A DNA stretch of 64,000 nt, from positions 1 through 64,000 of the forward strand of contig DBZJ01000100.1 of NCBI GenBank assembly GCA_002311635.1, written 5' to 3'. Within the stretch, counting starts at the first letter, position 1. Every line of letters begins with the position of its first letter. This DNA comes from Syntrophaceae bacterium UBA1163. GTDB lineage: Bacteria > Desulfobacterota > BSN033 > UBA1163. Positions 1 through 6,950 of this stretch are shown in pieces. The notes under the pieces were generated by a model. The model saw only the letters and a program-made list of their open reading frames with translations. It had not been told where the DNA came from and made no database searches. The position numbers and the translations under genes are program-made.

Positions 1-79
1 ATTTAATGTGAGGCAATTCGTGAGTCTTTAATGGCTTGACATTTTTAGGTGAATTGGCTAACTTTTAATTAATTTTTTT

Positions 80-1048
80 TTGAGGAAGAATTTGGCTATC
101 GATAAAGAAAATATTTTAGACACCGCGCAGAAGTACATCCTGAAAGGGCAGCCCCAAAAGGCCGTCAAGGAGTATTTGAAATTACTTGAGGCCGACCCTC
201 AAGACAAGCGACTACACTTAAAATTGGGGGATCTCTATTCAAAAAGTGGAGAAGAGGATAAAGCAATTCAGGCCTACCTGAAGGTGGCCAACCTTTACGG
301 GGAAGAAGATCTGAATTTCCGGGCTATCTCTATCTATAAAAAGATTCTTTCGGTTAATCCAAAATTCGTTGAAGCATTCCATCAGATAGCGAAATTGTAT
401 TTAAAGGAAGGGCTGACAGGAAACGCAAAGAATTGCTACCAGAGTATTCTGCAGATTGATCCCAACGACTCCGAGGCAGTAAAGGGCCTTAGGAATATTG
501 AGAGCCCTCAACAGCCAAAGGAGAGGGTTCTCCCCCCCTCGGCACAGGATTCCCTTCCTCCCGGCTCTCTTTATCCCCCGGCGAGAAAATCTATCGCAGA
601 AACCTCCGACCTTCTTTCCCCTCCTGCGATGAACCCTTCGATGTCATCTTCGGAACCTGGAATCTCAACTCTTGATAAGGATTCGGAGATGCACTATCAT
701 CTGGGCGTCGCTTATAAGGAGATGGAGCTTTTCGATTACGCCATCACCGAGTTTGAATTGGCCTCGTCAGCAGCCAGTATGAAATTTGATAGTTATATCA
801 TGCTGGGAAATTGCTATCTGGAGAAGGGCGATTACAGCAGGTCCATTGAGTATTATAAAATATCCTCTAGGATACCGGGATTATCCAAGGAAAAATTGGC
901 CTGGCTCCACTTCAATTTGGGTCTGGCCTATGAGGCGTGCGGGAAGACTTTAGAGGCACTCGATACTTTCAACCTTGTCCTAAAATTGGATGATTCGTTT
1001 GCCGAAGCGAGGGAAAAGATTCGCAAGCTTCAGCCACTCCGTAAATAA
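80..1048 (+). CDS. TPR-repeat protein
   Basis: A 322-residue soluble protein with two blocks of tetratricopeptide repeats. The first block covers about residues 10-135 and the second about 200-318. They are joined by a Pro/Ser-rich linker (about 140-200) of low complexity. TPRs are protein-docking scaffolds; no catalytic domain or signal peptide is visible. The start is a TTG with a weak upstream purine stretch. It is convergent with the minor-pilin cluster on the other strand, so it is not part of that operon. TPR proteins such as PilF act in pilus assembly, but this one lacks a lipobox and is built differently. A scaffold role is inferred and the partner is unknown. Confidence 0.8.
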   Translation: MRKNLAIDKENILDTAQKYILKGQPQKAVKEYLKLLEADPQDKRLHLKLGDLYSKSGEEDKAIQAYLKVANLYGEEDLNFRAISIYKKILSVNPKFVEAFHQIAKLYLKEGLTGNAKNCYQSILQIDPNDSEAVKGLRNIESPQQPKERVLPPSAQDSLPPGSLYPPARKSIAETSDLLSPPAMNPSMSSSEPGISTLDKDSEMHYHLGVAYKEMELFDYAITEFELASSAASMKFDSYIMLGNCYLEKGDYSRSIEYYKISSRIPGLSKEKLAWLHFNLGLAYEACGKTLEALDTFNLVLKLDDSFAEAREKIRKLQPLRK

Positions 1049-1089
1049 ATCGAAAGTCCCTTTACCTTAATTTTCATTCCGGGCTTGAC

Positions 1090-1109
1090 CCAGAATCCAG
1101 AATTTCTGG
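1090..1109. repeat. Short inverted repeat between convergent genes
   Basis: The arms CCAGAA and TTCTGG form a small hairpin between the stops of the TPR gene and the pilX-like gene. The surrounding bases (about 1073-1155) resemble a degenerate dispersed hairpin repeat. It has no T-tract, so terminator function is doubtful. Confidence 0.3.
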
Positions 1110-1196
1110 ACTAGATTCCCTTTTCCGAGGGGATAACGCCCCGGGAACTAATGCCAATAAATTGTTTGACGCGTTACACCATCACCAGATATAAGT

Positions 1197-2399
1197 TTAA
1201 AATATTTCTCTCCAGCGGGTTATTTTCAGAGGTGGAATAACATCTTTCAATTTCTTTGATACAGCGCTGCAATAAAGAATACCCGCATTTTCGTCGATCT
1301 CTATCCCAGTCGTAGCGTTTTCTCCCGCCATGATGCCCCCTGTCACGTTTTTTTGCCCGCTCCCTGTATAGGTCACTGCTCCTGTCGTCAATATTACCCC
1401 GTACCAGGTAAATCCTCCGTCAATCTCAAGATTTCCCTCAACAAGAAGAATGCCTGCTCCATGGGACCCTCCCGCCAACCTTATTGTTTTATCCCCATTC
1501 ATATTGAAATAGACGATATTCATCGGCCCCGTGTATGTTATTGGAACGGTTGTATCATCGCTGATAGGTGTTCCCCAGCTATCAGAATATCCAGTCAACG
1601 TCTGATCTCCACTGTAATTATACTTGAAATTGGCGTCGCCTTTTAAATAATTTATCATCTCTTTGAGTGGCAGATTAGCGGGAACCGGGATACTTGCTTG
1701 AGTGACTCTAGGCGGTGAACCGTTTACGGATGGATTGCCCGATTCTGCAATGGGCGGCGTTGTCGCCGTCGTTGTCGTAATGCCTGGCTTATTCGTTGTA
1801 CCGCAGCCGTCATTCCCGTCAATAGACGTTGAACTCCCATGAATATGAACAGGCATCTCTGAATAGAGCGCCGCGGGAGGATCATAATCAGGCCCTTTTA
1901 CCAGCTCTACTTCTAATACCTTATTCCCGCCATCTGCCGTGGATCCGTAGCTCTTCAGTATGTAGACTGGGATCCCGCCAGATTTAACCACTTTGTTCGC
2001 AGCGTCTATTTTATGTTTTACTTCTACCCCGAAATCCAACTGGTTTTGTAAACTCGGGATAGAATTTGAAACACCAGAACCGTAACCTATACGGGTTGCC
2101 CCCTCCCCCGGATATTTGGCAAGGAGAATTCTCCAGTTCGGGTTTTCTGGATCACTGTCCGCTATTTCATTTGTCGCCCCGTTTCGAAACCTGCCCATAA
2201 ACTCGTTTATCCCCGCCTCGGCCACGTAAAAGGCCTGCACCGACGCCCTTTCATTGGCAGAGATACGTATGTCATACATGCTCGTATTTAAGGCATTGAT
2301 TCCGATGAGTGTCACCACCAAAAGCAAGAGCATGCTTAATACCAGCACAACCCCTCTTTCTTCTCTCAAAGGTCTTGCTTTCAACTCTCTCCACCCCAT
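1197..2399 (-). CDS. PilX-like minor prepilin, long form
   Basis: The N-terminus has a PilX_N-type prepilin segment: a charged leader ending RGVV, about 20 hydrophobic residues, then the typical ISANERASVQAFYVAEAG region. The open frame extends upstream to 2492. The ATG at 2399 lies just after the pilW-like stop at 2410 and gives a normal short leader, so I chose it (400 residues). The C-terminal half is rich in Gly/Thr/Ser and resembles an extracellular beta-rich domain ending with a single Cys. The usual role is a pilus-tip minor pilin that works with PilV, PilW and PilY1. It is last in the second minor-pilin cluster. That cluster has no PilY1 of its own, so it may use the one encoded at 6951-10535. 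Confidence 0.75.
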   Translation of the reverse strand: MGWRELKARPLREERGVVLVLSMLLLLVVTLIGINALNTSMYDIRISANERASVQAFYVAEAGINEFMGRFRNGATNEIADSDPENPNWRILLAKYPGEGATRIGYGSGVSNSIPSLQNQLDFGVEVKHKIDAANKVVKSGGIPVYILKSYGSTADGGNKVLEVELVKGPDYDPPAALYSEMPVHIHGSSTSIDGNDGCGTTNKPGITTTTATTPPIAESGNPSVNGSPPRVTQASIPVPANLPLKEMINYLKGDANFKYNYSGDQTLTGYSDSWGTPISDDTTVPITYTGPMNIVYFNMNGDKTIRLAGGSHGAGILLVEGNLEIDGGFTWYGVILTTGAVTYTGSGQKNVTGGIMAGENATTGIEIDENAGILYCSAVSKKLKDVIPPLKITRWREIF

Positions 2400-2409
2400 A
2401 TGTAAATAC

Positions 2410-3627
2410 CTATAATCCCATGTTTCGGACCTTAACATTGGAGGATAATGTCCTTCTGCGATATCCGTCTCCTCCCTTGTAATCGGGGTCAAGCCTGCTT
2501 GTTCTTGCGGTGACCGTTACTTTGACCATTCGAATATCCGGCGGGTTCGCGGTCGCATCTCCCTTTGCATCAACATAGCTAAATTCAAGATTCTCTATAT
2601 TTTCCGACAAAGGCTGCCCGCCGCCTCCGGTATTCTCATTTCTTCGAAGCGCGCTTTTGCCGCCACTCAGCCCGATATAGTAACTGACCGCTTTAACCAA
2701 ATAGACAGGTTGATGGATTGGATGATCCTCTGCTAAGGGAGCAGTCACAGTAATTGTGTCTGTTGCTACACTATGGATCACATAATTATTGAGCCCATTA
2801 AGGCATAAATATTTCTTTTTATCCGTATTAAATATGCTTGCGTCGGTTACCTTCAACTGCTGAGCACCTCTCGAAGCGTTTTGTTTCAATTCTCCTACCT
2901 CATCCGCGAAGATGACTGTGATCGCATCGCTTGCCGGGGTGATGATATTTGTAAATCCGTTGACGTTACCGAAAATAGTCAACATGTTGCCCCCATATCC
3001 AGCCATTCTGATTTCCCTGGTCATCTGACCCATAGCAATCCTTACATTTTGCTGCATATCCGCCACCTGATCCTGAACCGTGTAGATTTTCTGGTGGCTA
3101 ATAAATATCCTATACAAAACGGCGGTAAGGATGGTACTCACCACTAAGGCAATGAGTAACTCTATGAGTGTCACCCCATTCTTCTTTAACCCCCCTTCAT
3201 CCCCCCTTAAAGTAAGGGGGGACAGAGGGGAGTTAAGCCCTAAAGTAAGGGGGGATGAAGGGGGGTTAGAAGGGATTACCTTCAGCGCCAGTCCGGCCAG
3301 GACGCCTTGAATATCAAGTAATACTTCATGGTTCCAAAACCGCGCTACTTTAATTCCCTGCGCCTTCAGATATTCTGAACGGCTTTCGTCATACTCCTTA
3401 TTCTCGCACTGATTGTGCTGTCCGCCGTCCAATTCTACTGCAAGCTTCGCGGTTGGACAGTAGAAGTCCAAAATATAAGGACCGATGCTATACTGACGAA
3501 AAAATTTCATCCCATAGAACTGCTTGCTTCGCAAGGATGCCCAGAGGGCCTTCTCCGCATCAGTCTGATTACGCCTCAGCTCTCGCCGCCGTGACTTCAA
3601 CGTCGGATCATTCCGCAAAAATTTCAT
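2410..3627 (-). CDS. DUF559 endonuclease-like domain fused to PilW-like prepilin
   Basis: This is one open frame of 405 residues with two unrelated parts. Residues 1-118 are a DUF559 domain of the Vsr-like PD-(D/E)xK group, with Asp54 and the VELDGGQH stretch (Glu65, Asp67) as candidate catalytic residues. Residues 119-147 are encoded by a G/C-run inverted repeat. From residue 148 comes a type IV prepilin, KKNG then VTLIELL (cleavage after Gly151), followed by a PilW-type body. No ATG, GTG or TTG lies in frame between Leu66 and the prepilin motif, so a separate PilW start is not available. The neighbours are pilV upstream and pilX downstream. The prepilin signal is thus internal, and the PilW part may be inactive unless another start or a frameshift is used. 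Confidence 0.85.
   Translation of the reverse strand: MKFLRNDPTLKSRRRELRRNQTDAEKALWASLRSKQFYGMKFFRQYSIGPYILDFYCPTAKLAVELDGGQHNQCENKEYDESRSEYLKAQGIKVARFWNHEVLLDIQGVLAGLALKVIPSNPPSSPLTLGLNSPLSPLTLRGDEGGLKKNGVTLIELLIALVVSTILTAVLYRIFISHQKIYTVQDQVADMQQNVRIAMGQMTREIRMAGYGGNMLTIFGNVNGFTNIITPASDAITVIFADEVGELKQNASRGAQQLKVTDASIFNTDKKKYLCLNGLNNYVIHSVATDTITVTAPLAEDHPIHQPVYLVKAVSYYIGLSGGKSALRRNENTGGGGQPLSENIENLEFSYVDAKGDATANPPDIRMVKVTVTARTSRLDPDYKGGDGYRRRTLSSNVKVRNMGL
3188..3267. repeat. Perfect 21-bp inverted repeat inside the DUF559-PilW linker
   Basis: The arms at 3188-3208 and 3247-3267 are exact reverse complements. Each contains two six-base C or G runs. The 38-bp centre holds a further copy of the AAAGTAAGGGGGG motif. 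The element is translated as the Pro/Ser/Leu-rich linker of the fusion ORF. It marks one edge of the DUF559-bearing insertion. Confidence 0.9.
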
Positions 3628-3770
3628 ACCCCCCTTACCCTAGTTCATCCTCCCTTAACTCCACTCTGTCCCTCTCTTATTTTAACCCCACCTAACCTCC
3701 CCTTATCTTAAGAGGAGGAATATCCCCCCTCTTAGATTAAGAGGGGGAAGGGGGGGAGTTACTTCTATCG
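3628..3770. repeat. C/G-run double-hairpin repeat on the other side of the DUF559 ORF
   Basis: This is the intergenic stretch before the DUF559 start. It contains degenerate C-run blocks and then two adjacent hairpins, about 3692-3715 (CCTCCCC to GAGGAGG) and 3725-3745 (CCCCCTC to GAGGGGG). The layout matches the repeat at 12562-12637. With 3188-3267 it brackets the DUF559 ORF. The bases 3771-3839 hold nothing recognisable. Confidence 0.7.
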
Positions 3771-3839
3771 ATTTCATCCCACAGTTCATTACATGAAGTT
3801 TCGATCCTATTATGACATTGTTAATAATTGGTTAAAGTA

Positions 3840-4211
3840 TTATTTTGCCCTGATGGTCGAAAAAGAGATGCTGTGACTCCCTTGATTTGCCCAATCAATA
3901 ATGACCGTAATCGTCTTCATTGAATTTCCTGCATCTTCCACGATGGTGTACTGTCTCGAAAAAATAGTACCCGAGACGATCCCTTCGTTATGTTGTCCGA
4001 TGCTCAAATCGGAATCGTTATAAGGCAGATTTTTCAAGAACTCCAATTTATCTTGAGCAAAAATGGTGGCCTGAGCCACATTATTACTAAAATAACCACT
4101 CTTCGTTGAAGTGATATGAAGGGTGGTAATCGCAAGGATGCCAACGGATAGGATAATGAGACCGATGAGAACCTCTGTTAATGTGAAGCCCCTTCTCCCC
4201 AAGATACCCAT
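3840..4211 (-). CDS. PilV-like minor prepilin
   Basis: This is a 123-residue prepilin. It has a short leader MGILGRRG followed by FTLTEVLIGLIILSVGILAI, the class III signal cleaved by PilD and methylated at Phe+1, with Glu+5 present. A longer open frame reaches 4403, but that part overlaps the upstream gene in another frame and has no pilin leader. The ATG at 4211 overlaps the upstream stop by one base (TGATG), which indicates translational coupling. Minor pilins of this type prime assembly and sit at the tip. The DUF559 insertion follows directly downstream. Confidence 0.82.
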   Translation of the reverse strand: MGILGRRGFTLTEVLIGLIILSVGILAITTLHITSTKSGYFSNNVAQATIFAQDKLEFLKNLPYNDSDLSIGQHNEGIVSGTIFSRQYTIVEDAGNSMKTITVIIDWANQGSHSISFSTIRAK

Positions 4212-4675
4212 CAATTTATACTTACCCTCCCCGTAGCCGAGGTGAGACTGATCCTGTTCGTGGCTCCCTTCGAGTTCTGCAATGTGACACTTCCGGCAGA
4301 TGATGTGGAATTGGGGTTGAAGTTTGCGTACTTTCCAGGAAAGGTATTTGCAATGATGGCAATTCCTGTCGGAAGACACTGCACAGCTCCTTCGCTCACC
4401 CACGTCCCTGCGGTATAATATTGGAGGACATAACTGTTAACACCGATGTCGCCATCGTTCAAATTAACTCGGAATTGGGTATTGCTTGAAACTGCCTTTA
4501 CCTGAGCCGTTCTCATGGTCGATACAATATCTCTTGTTGCGCTTCTTAACCGGTAGCTTGGCAACCAGGCGCCGATGTGAGGGACCAAAAGACCGGCCAT
4601 GATAGCGATAACGACAAACACAATAAGCAGTTCAATTAATGTGACACCTCTATTATTCATTGGCTTCATGAACAT
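4211..4675 (-). CDS. FimT/GspH-type minor prepilin
   Basis: A 154-residue prepilin with leader MNNRG, cleavage before VTLIELLIV, then the typical WLPSYRLRSATRDIVSTMRTAQ helix shared by GspH/FimT pseudopilins. The C-terminal part is predicted beta-rich. It is closely related to the protein at 5403-5882, sharing the RLRSATRDIVSTMRTAQ core, so the two look like duplicates. The start could be any of Met1, Met3 or Met6; Met6 gives the most usual leader length. It is coupled to pilV by a one-base overlap and probably opens the second minor-pilin operon. Confidence 0.82.
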   Translation of the reverse strand: MFMKPMNNRGVTLIELLIVFVVIAIMAGLLVPHIGAWLPSYRLRSATRDIVSTMRTAQVKAVSSNTQFRVNLNDGDIGVNSYVLQYYTAGTWVSEGAVQCLPTGIAIIANTFPGKYANFNPNSTSSAGSVTLQNSKGATNRISLTSATGRVSIN

Positions 4676-4694
4676 ATAATCTCGTGCTTGCCTA

Positions 4695-4722
4695 ATTTTA
4701 TTAAATCAGGTCCTTTTGTCAA
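4695..4722 (-). promoter_or_regulatory. Possible sigma-70 promoter for the second minor-pilin cluster
   Basis: On the minus strand TTGACA (4717-4722) is followed after 16 bp by TAAAAT (4695-4700). Transcription would start near 4688, only about 13 bases before the first Met codon. Confidence 0.35.
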
Positions 4723-4838
4723 CAATATTTTTTGTTCAAATTTGTTTTAGAACCTGACCCTGATTGTGAAAGTTTTCGGAAGAAGATGATCGGAAAGGGG
4801 GCATTCGGGGGGAAAGCTTGACTGACAGACACAATCTG

Positions 4839-4897
4839 TTGTAGGGGCTCAATTCATTGAGCCCTATTGGTGGGCTTGATAAATCAAGCCCCTACAA
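4839..4897. repeat. Nested cruciform repeat in a gene-free stretch
   Basis: The outer arms TTGTAGGGGCT (4839-4849) and AGCCCCTACAA (4887-4897) are perfect. Inside are two perfect hairpins, GGGCTCAAT/ATTGAGCCC and GGGCTTGAT/ATCAAGCCC. It resembles dispersed intergenic palindromes of many bacteria. The rest of 4676-5052 shows no gene. Confidence 0.8.
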
Positions 4898-5052
4898 TTG
4901 TGAAACAGTCTCCTGAGGGAGAGGGCGGGGAAATATCAGAAGCATGGAAAAAGAATTATTGCGTTGCATTAGATGTACAGTCTGGTTGTGAGGAGCTAAG
5001 AGCTTATCGAGAATCCTCGAAAGTTGACAATATTTAAGCGTCACAAGCCCTT

Positions 5053-5301
5053 TCACTTCAACACACCAAGTTTGATCACTGTATTTCCATTTATAGTGGC
5101 CTGAACTATATCTCCGACTTTGACCATGACCTGAGCCGCTTTATTGCTTAGCGAATATTCGCTCCCATTAATGGTAATCTTGTTCGCGGCTTTATCGAGC
5201 GCTTGAACTTTTCCTTCAACTTGGTCTTGGGCAAAGGAGGGCAAACTGATAGCCGCTGCTACTGCAAAAACTAAAAAAAATACCAATAGTTTCTTCGTCA
5301 T
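5053..5301 (-). CDS. Small secreted protein, DUF1344-like
   Basis: An 83-residue protein with a clear Sec signal peptide (MTKKLLVFFLVFAVAAAIS to SFAQ). The mature part of about 58 residues (EGKVQALDKAANKITINGSEY and so on) resembles the small beta-strand periplasmic DUF1344 or DUF5666 proteins. The ATG at 5301 is preceded by a strong GGGAGGTGA site, so the longer frame to 5358 is not used. It lies between two duplicated FimT/GspH genes. The function is unknown and a link to the pilus is only positional. Confidence 0.7.
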   Translation of the reverse strand: MTKKLLVFFLVFAVAAAISLPSFAQDQVEGKVQALDKAANKITINGSEYSLSNKAAQVMVKVGDIVQATINGNTVIKLGVLK

Positions 5302-5402
5302 CTTTGTCACCTCCCTTCCCTCCGCCCATGCCACTGCTCTACCTGCGCGGCGGCGCACGCCTCATGCTACCGCCCGCAAAACGTTTGTCTCGCCGGGCGA
5401 AT

Positions 5403-5882
5403 TTATTGAATTGTTATTTTCCCGGTGGCTGGGTTGAGAAGAATATACTTTTGCTCTTTCGTGACTCCTCCTTTTTGATACGATAATGCTATGCTTCCAC
5501 CCGAACACGTAGCATCACGCTTAAATTGGGCTATTGCGCCTGGTAAAGCGCCCGTATTTATCGTAATCCCAGAAGGAAGCGATTGGGCTGCCCCATCGTC
5601 AGTTGTCACACCACCTGTGGTATGTTGGAGGATGTAGCTAGTGCCCGCAGTAAAGTTAACCTGATACACTAAAGGGTTATTTGAAGACGGGAAAGTTGAA
5701 GAAATGGCTCGTATCTGTGCAGTTCTCATCGTTGATACAATATCTCTGGTTGCGCTCCTCAGGCGATATCTGGGCAGCCAGGAGCCAATACCGGGGGCCA
5801 AGAATGCTGCCATAATAGCGATGATAACAAAGACGATAATCAATTCGAGCAACGTCACTCCTTTTTTATTCATTTCCTTCAT
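5403..5882 (-). CDS. FimT/GspH-type minor prepilin, second copy
   Basis: A 159-residue prepilin with leader MKEMNKKG, cleavage before VTLLELIIV, then a WLPRYRLRSATRDIVSTMRTAQ helix nearly identical to that of the 4211-4675 protein. The C-terminal body differs more, as expected for duplicated minor pilins that keep the core helix. It follows a lipoprotein gene by 15 bases. The 100 bases downstream (5302-5402) are GC-rich compared with the surroundings but contain no evident gene. Confidence 0.82.
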   Translation of the reverse strand: MKEMNKKGVTLLELIIVFVIIAIMAAFLAPGIGSWLPRYRLRSATRDIVSTMRTAQIRAISSTFPSSNNPLVYQVNFTAGTSYILQHTTGGVTTDDGAAQSLPSGITINTGALPGAIAQFKRDATCSGGSIALSYQKGGVTKEQKYILLNPATGKITIQ

Positions 5883-5897
5883 CCCTCTAAGGTTTTA

Positions 5898-6839
5898 TCA
5901 TTTAAGCTCGAAAGTTAGAGTGAATCTTTGAAAGCACTTAGCCCTTTCGGAATCAGAGGCTTCAATCTCTATTAATTGCGCTCCTTCATCCCGTTTCTGG
6001 ACCTCCCACCGGATGACACCAGTTTCTTTATCGATCTCCATTCCTTTGGGTGCAGTTTTTAAAGTAAAAATGACGGGATCATTATCCGGATCATCGGCCA
6101 TCACGTGATAAGTATAGACCCTTCCTTCTGTGGCAGTAGGCGGAGATGAAGTAATCGTCGGGGGGCTATTCAAGATAACAATGGCTTCAGATTTCTTAGG
6201 GTTGCCAGAAGCTTCTCCGTCGTTGGGGGTTACGGTCACAGTAATCGAATCTCGCTTTTTAAATCGGTTTGCTTCCAAGAAGGAGCTTTCTTCTCCGGGT
6301 AAAACGATGCCATTCTTCTCCCATTTGTAAAGATAATTAATCGAATCTCCATCCGCATCTGAGCCTTTCAGATTCGCCGTTAATCGGTCTGTCACACGTG
6401 CCACCTTCGGCTCGATCCAGACCTCTTGAATAACAGGTGGAGAGTTGAGGATCTTGACCGGCTGCGATGAAAACAGGTTTCCGTCCGTCTTTCCGGTGGA
6501 TGGGGTTACCTTAACCCGGATCAGGTCCCCTTTCTTAAAATTTCCACTTTTTAGCGTGCTCGTATTCTCACCCGATATCTCTTCGTCGTTCTTGATCCAT
6601 TGATACCGAAAGGTCATTGGACTTCTGCCTGGGTTTTGACTCTGAATCAATAGACTTAACTCGCTCTCTTTGTTAGGTCTACTGGGCAAAATCCTGACGG
6701 AAGTAATAACAGGAGGCGAGTCGGCTTTCGTCTGGAACGCTCCCTCCTGCTGCCCACCACAGGAAAGAACCATTCCCAGGAGAAAGAGAAGAAGAAAAGG
6801 GAACGAAAAAATGGGGATATTTCTCTTCTTTATTACCAT
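5898..6839 (-). CDS. Lipoprotein with Ig-like domains
   Basis: A 313-residue protein with a lipoprotein signal: a hydrophobic stretch ending VLSC, so Cys27 would be lipidated. The mature part has two homologous Ig-like modules (about 45-130 and 135-222), each containing a PPVI-type start and a linker ending VKILNSPP or VIVLNSPP. A cadherin/He_PIG-like module (about 225-313) follows, containing DDPDNDPVIF and GVIRWEV. It probably sits at the outer membrane or surface and binds protein or sugar partners. It is placed between PilY1 and the minor pilins, so it may belong to the same transcript. Function is not known. Confidence 0.72.
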   Translation of the reverse strand: MVIKKRNIPIFSFPFLLLFLLGMVLSCGGQQEGAFQTKADSPPVITSVRILPSRPNKESELSLLIQSQNPGRSPMTFRYQWIKNDEEISGENTSTLKSGNFKKGDLIRVKVTPSTGKTDGNLFSSQPVKILNSPPVIQEVWIEPKVARVTDRLTANLKGSDADGDSINYLYKWEKNGIVLPGEESSFLEANRFKKRDSITVTVTPNDGEASGNPKKSEAIVILNSPPTITSSPPTATEGRVYTYHVMADDPDNDPVIFTLKTAPKGMEIDKETGVIRWEVQKRDEGAQLIEIEASDSERAKCFQRFTLTFELK

Positions 6840-6898
6840 ATCTGAGGAGTTCGCAAAAAGTCCGATTTAGCCCGTTCTCGTTATTCCTCCCTCACCCC

Positions 6899-6929
6899 GC
6901 CCTCTCCCCATTGGAGAGAGGGGAAGGGC
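6899..6929. repeat. Inverted repeat between pilY1 and the lipoprotein gene
   Basis: GCCCTCTCC and GGAGAGAGGGG/AAGGGC pair into a GC-rich hairpin downstream of the pilY1 stop. It has no clear T-tract, so it may be a dispersed repeat or a weak terminator. Confidence 0.45.
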
Positions 6930-6950
6930 GAAGGAGTCGTCTCCTTTACT

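Noticed and set aside
3640-3760. Repeated C/G-run blocks considered as a CRISPR-like array
   Set aside because: Units vary in length and spacing, there are no unique spacers of equal size, and no cas gene is present.
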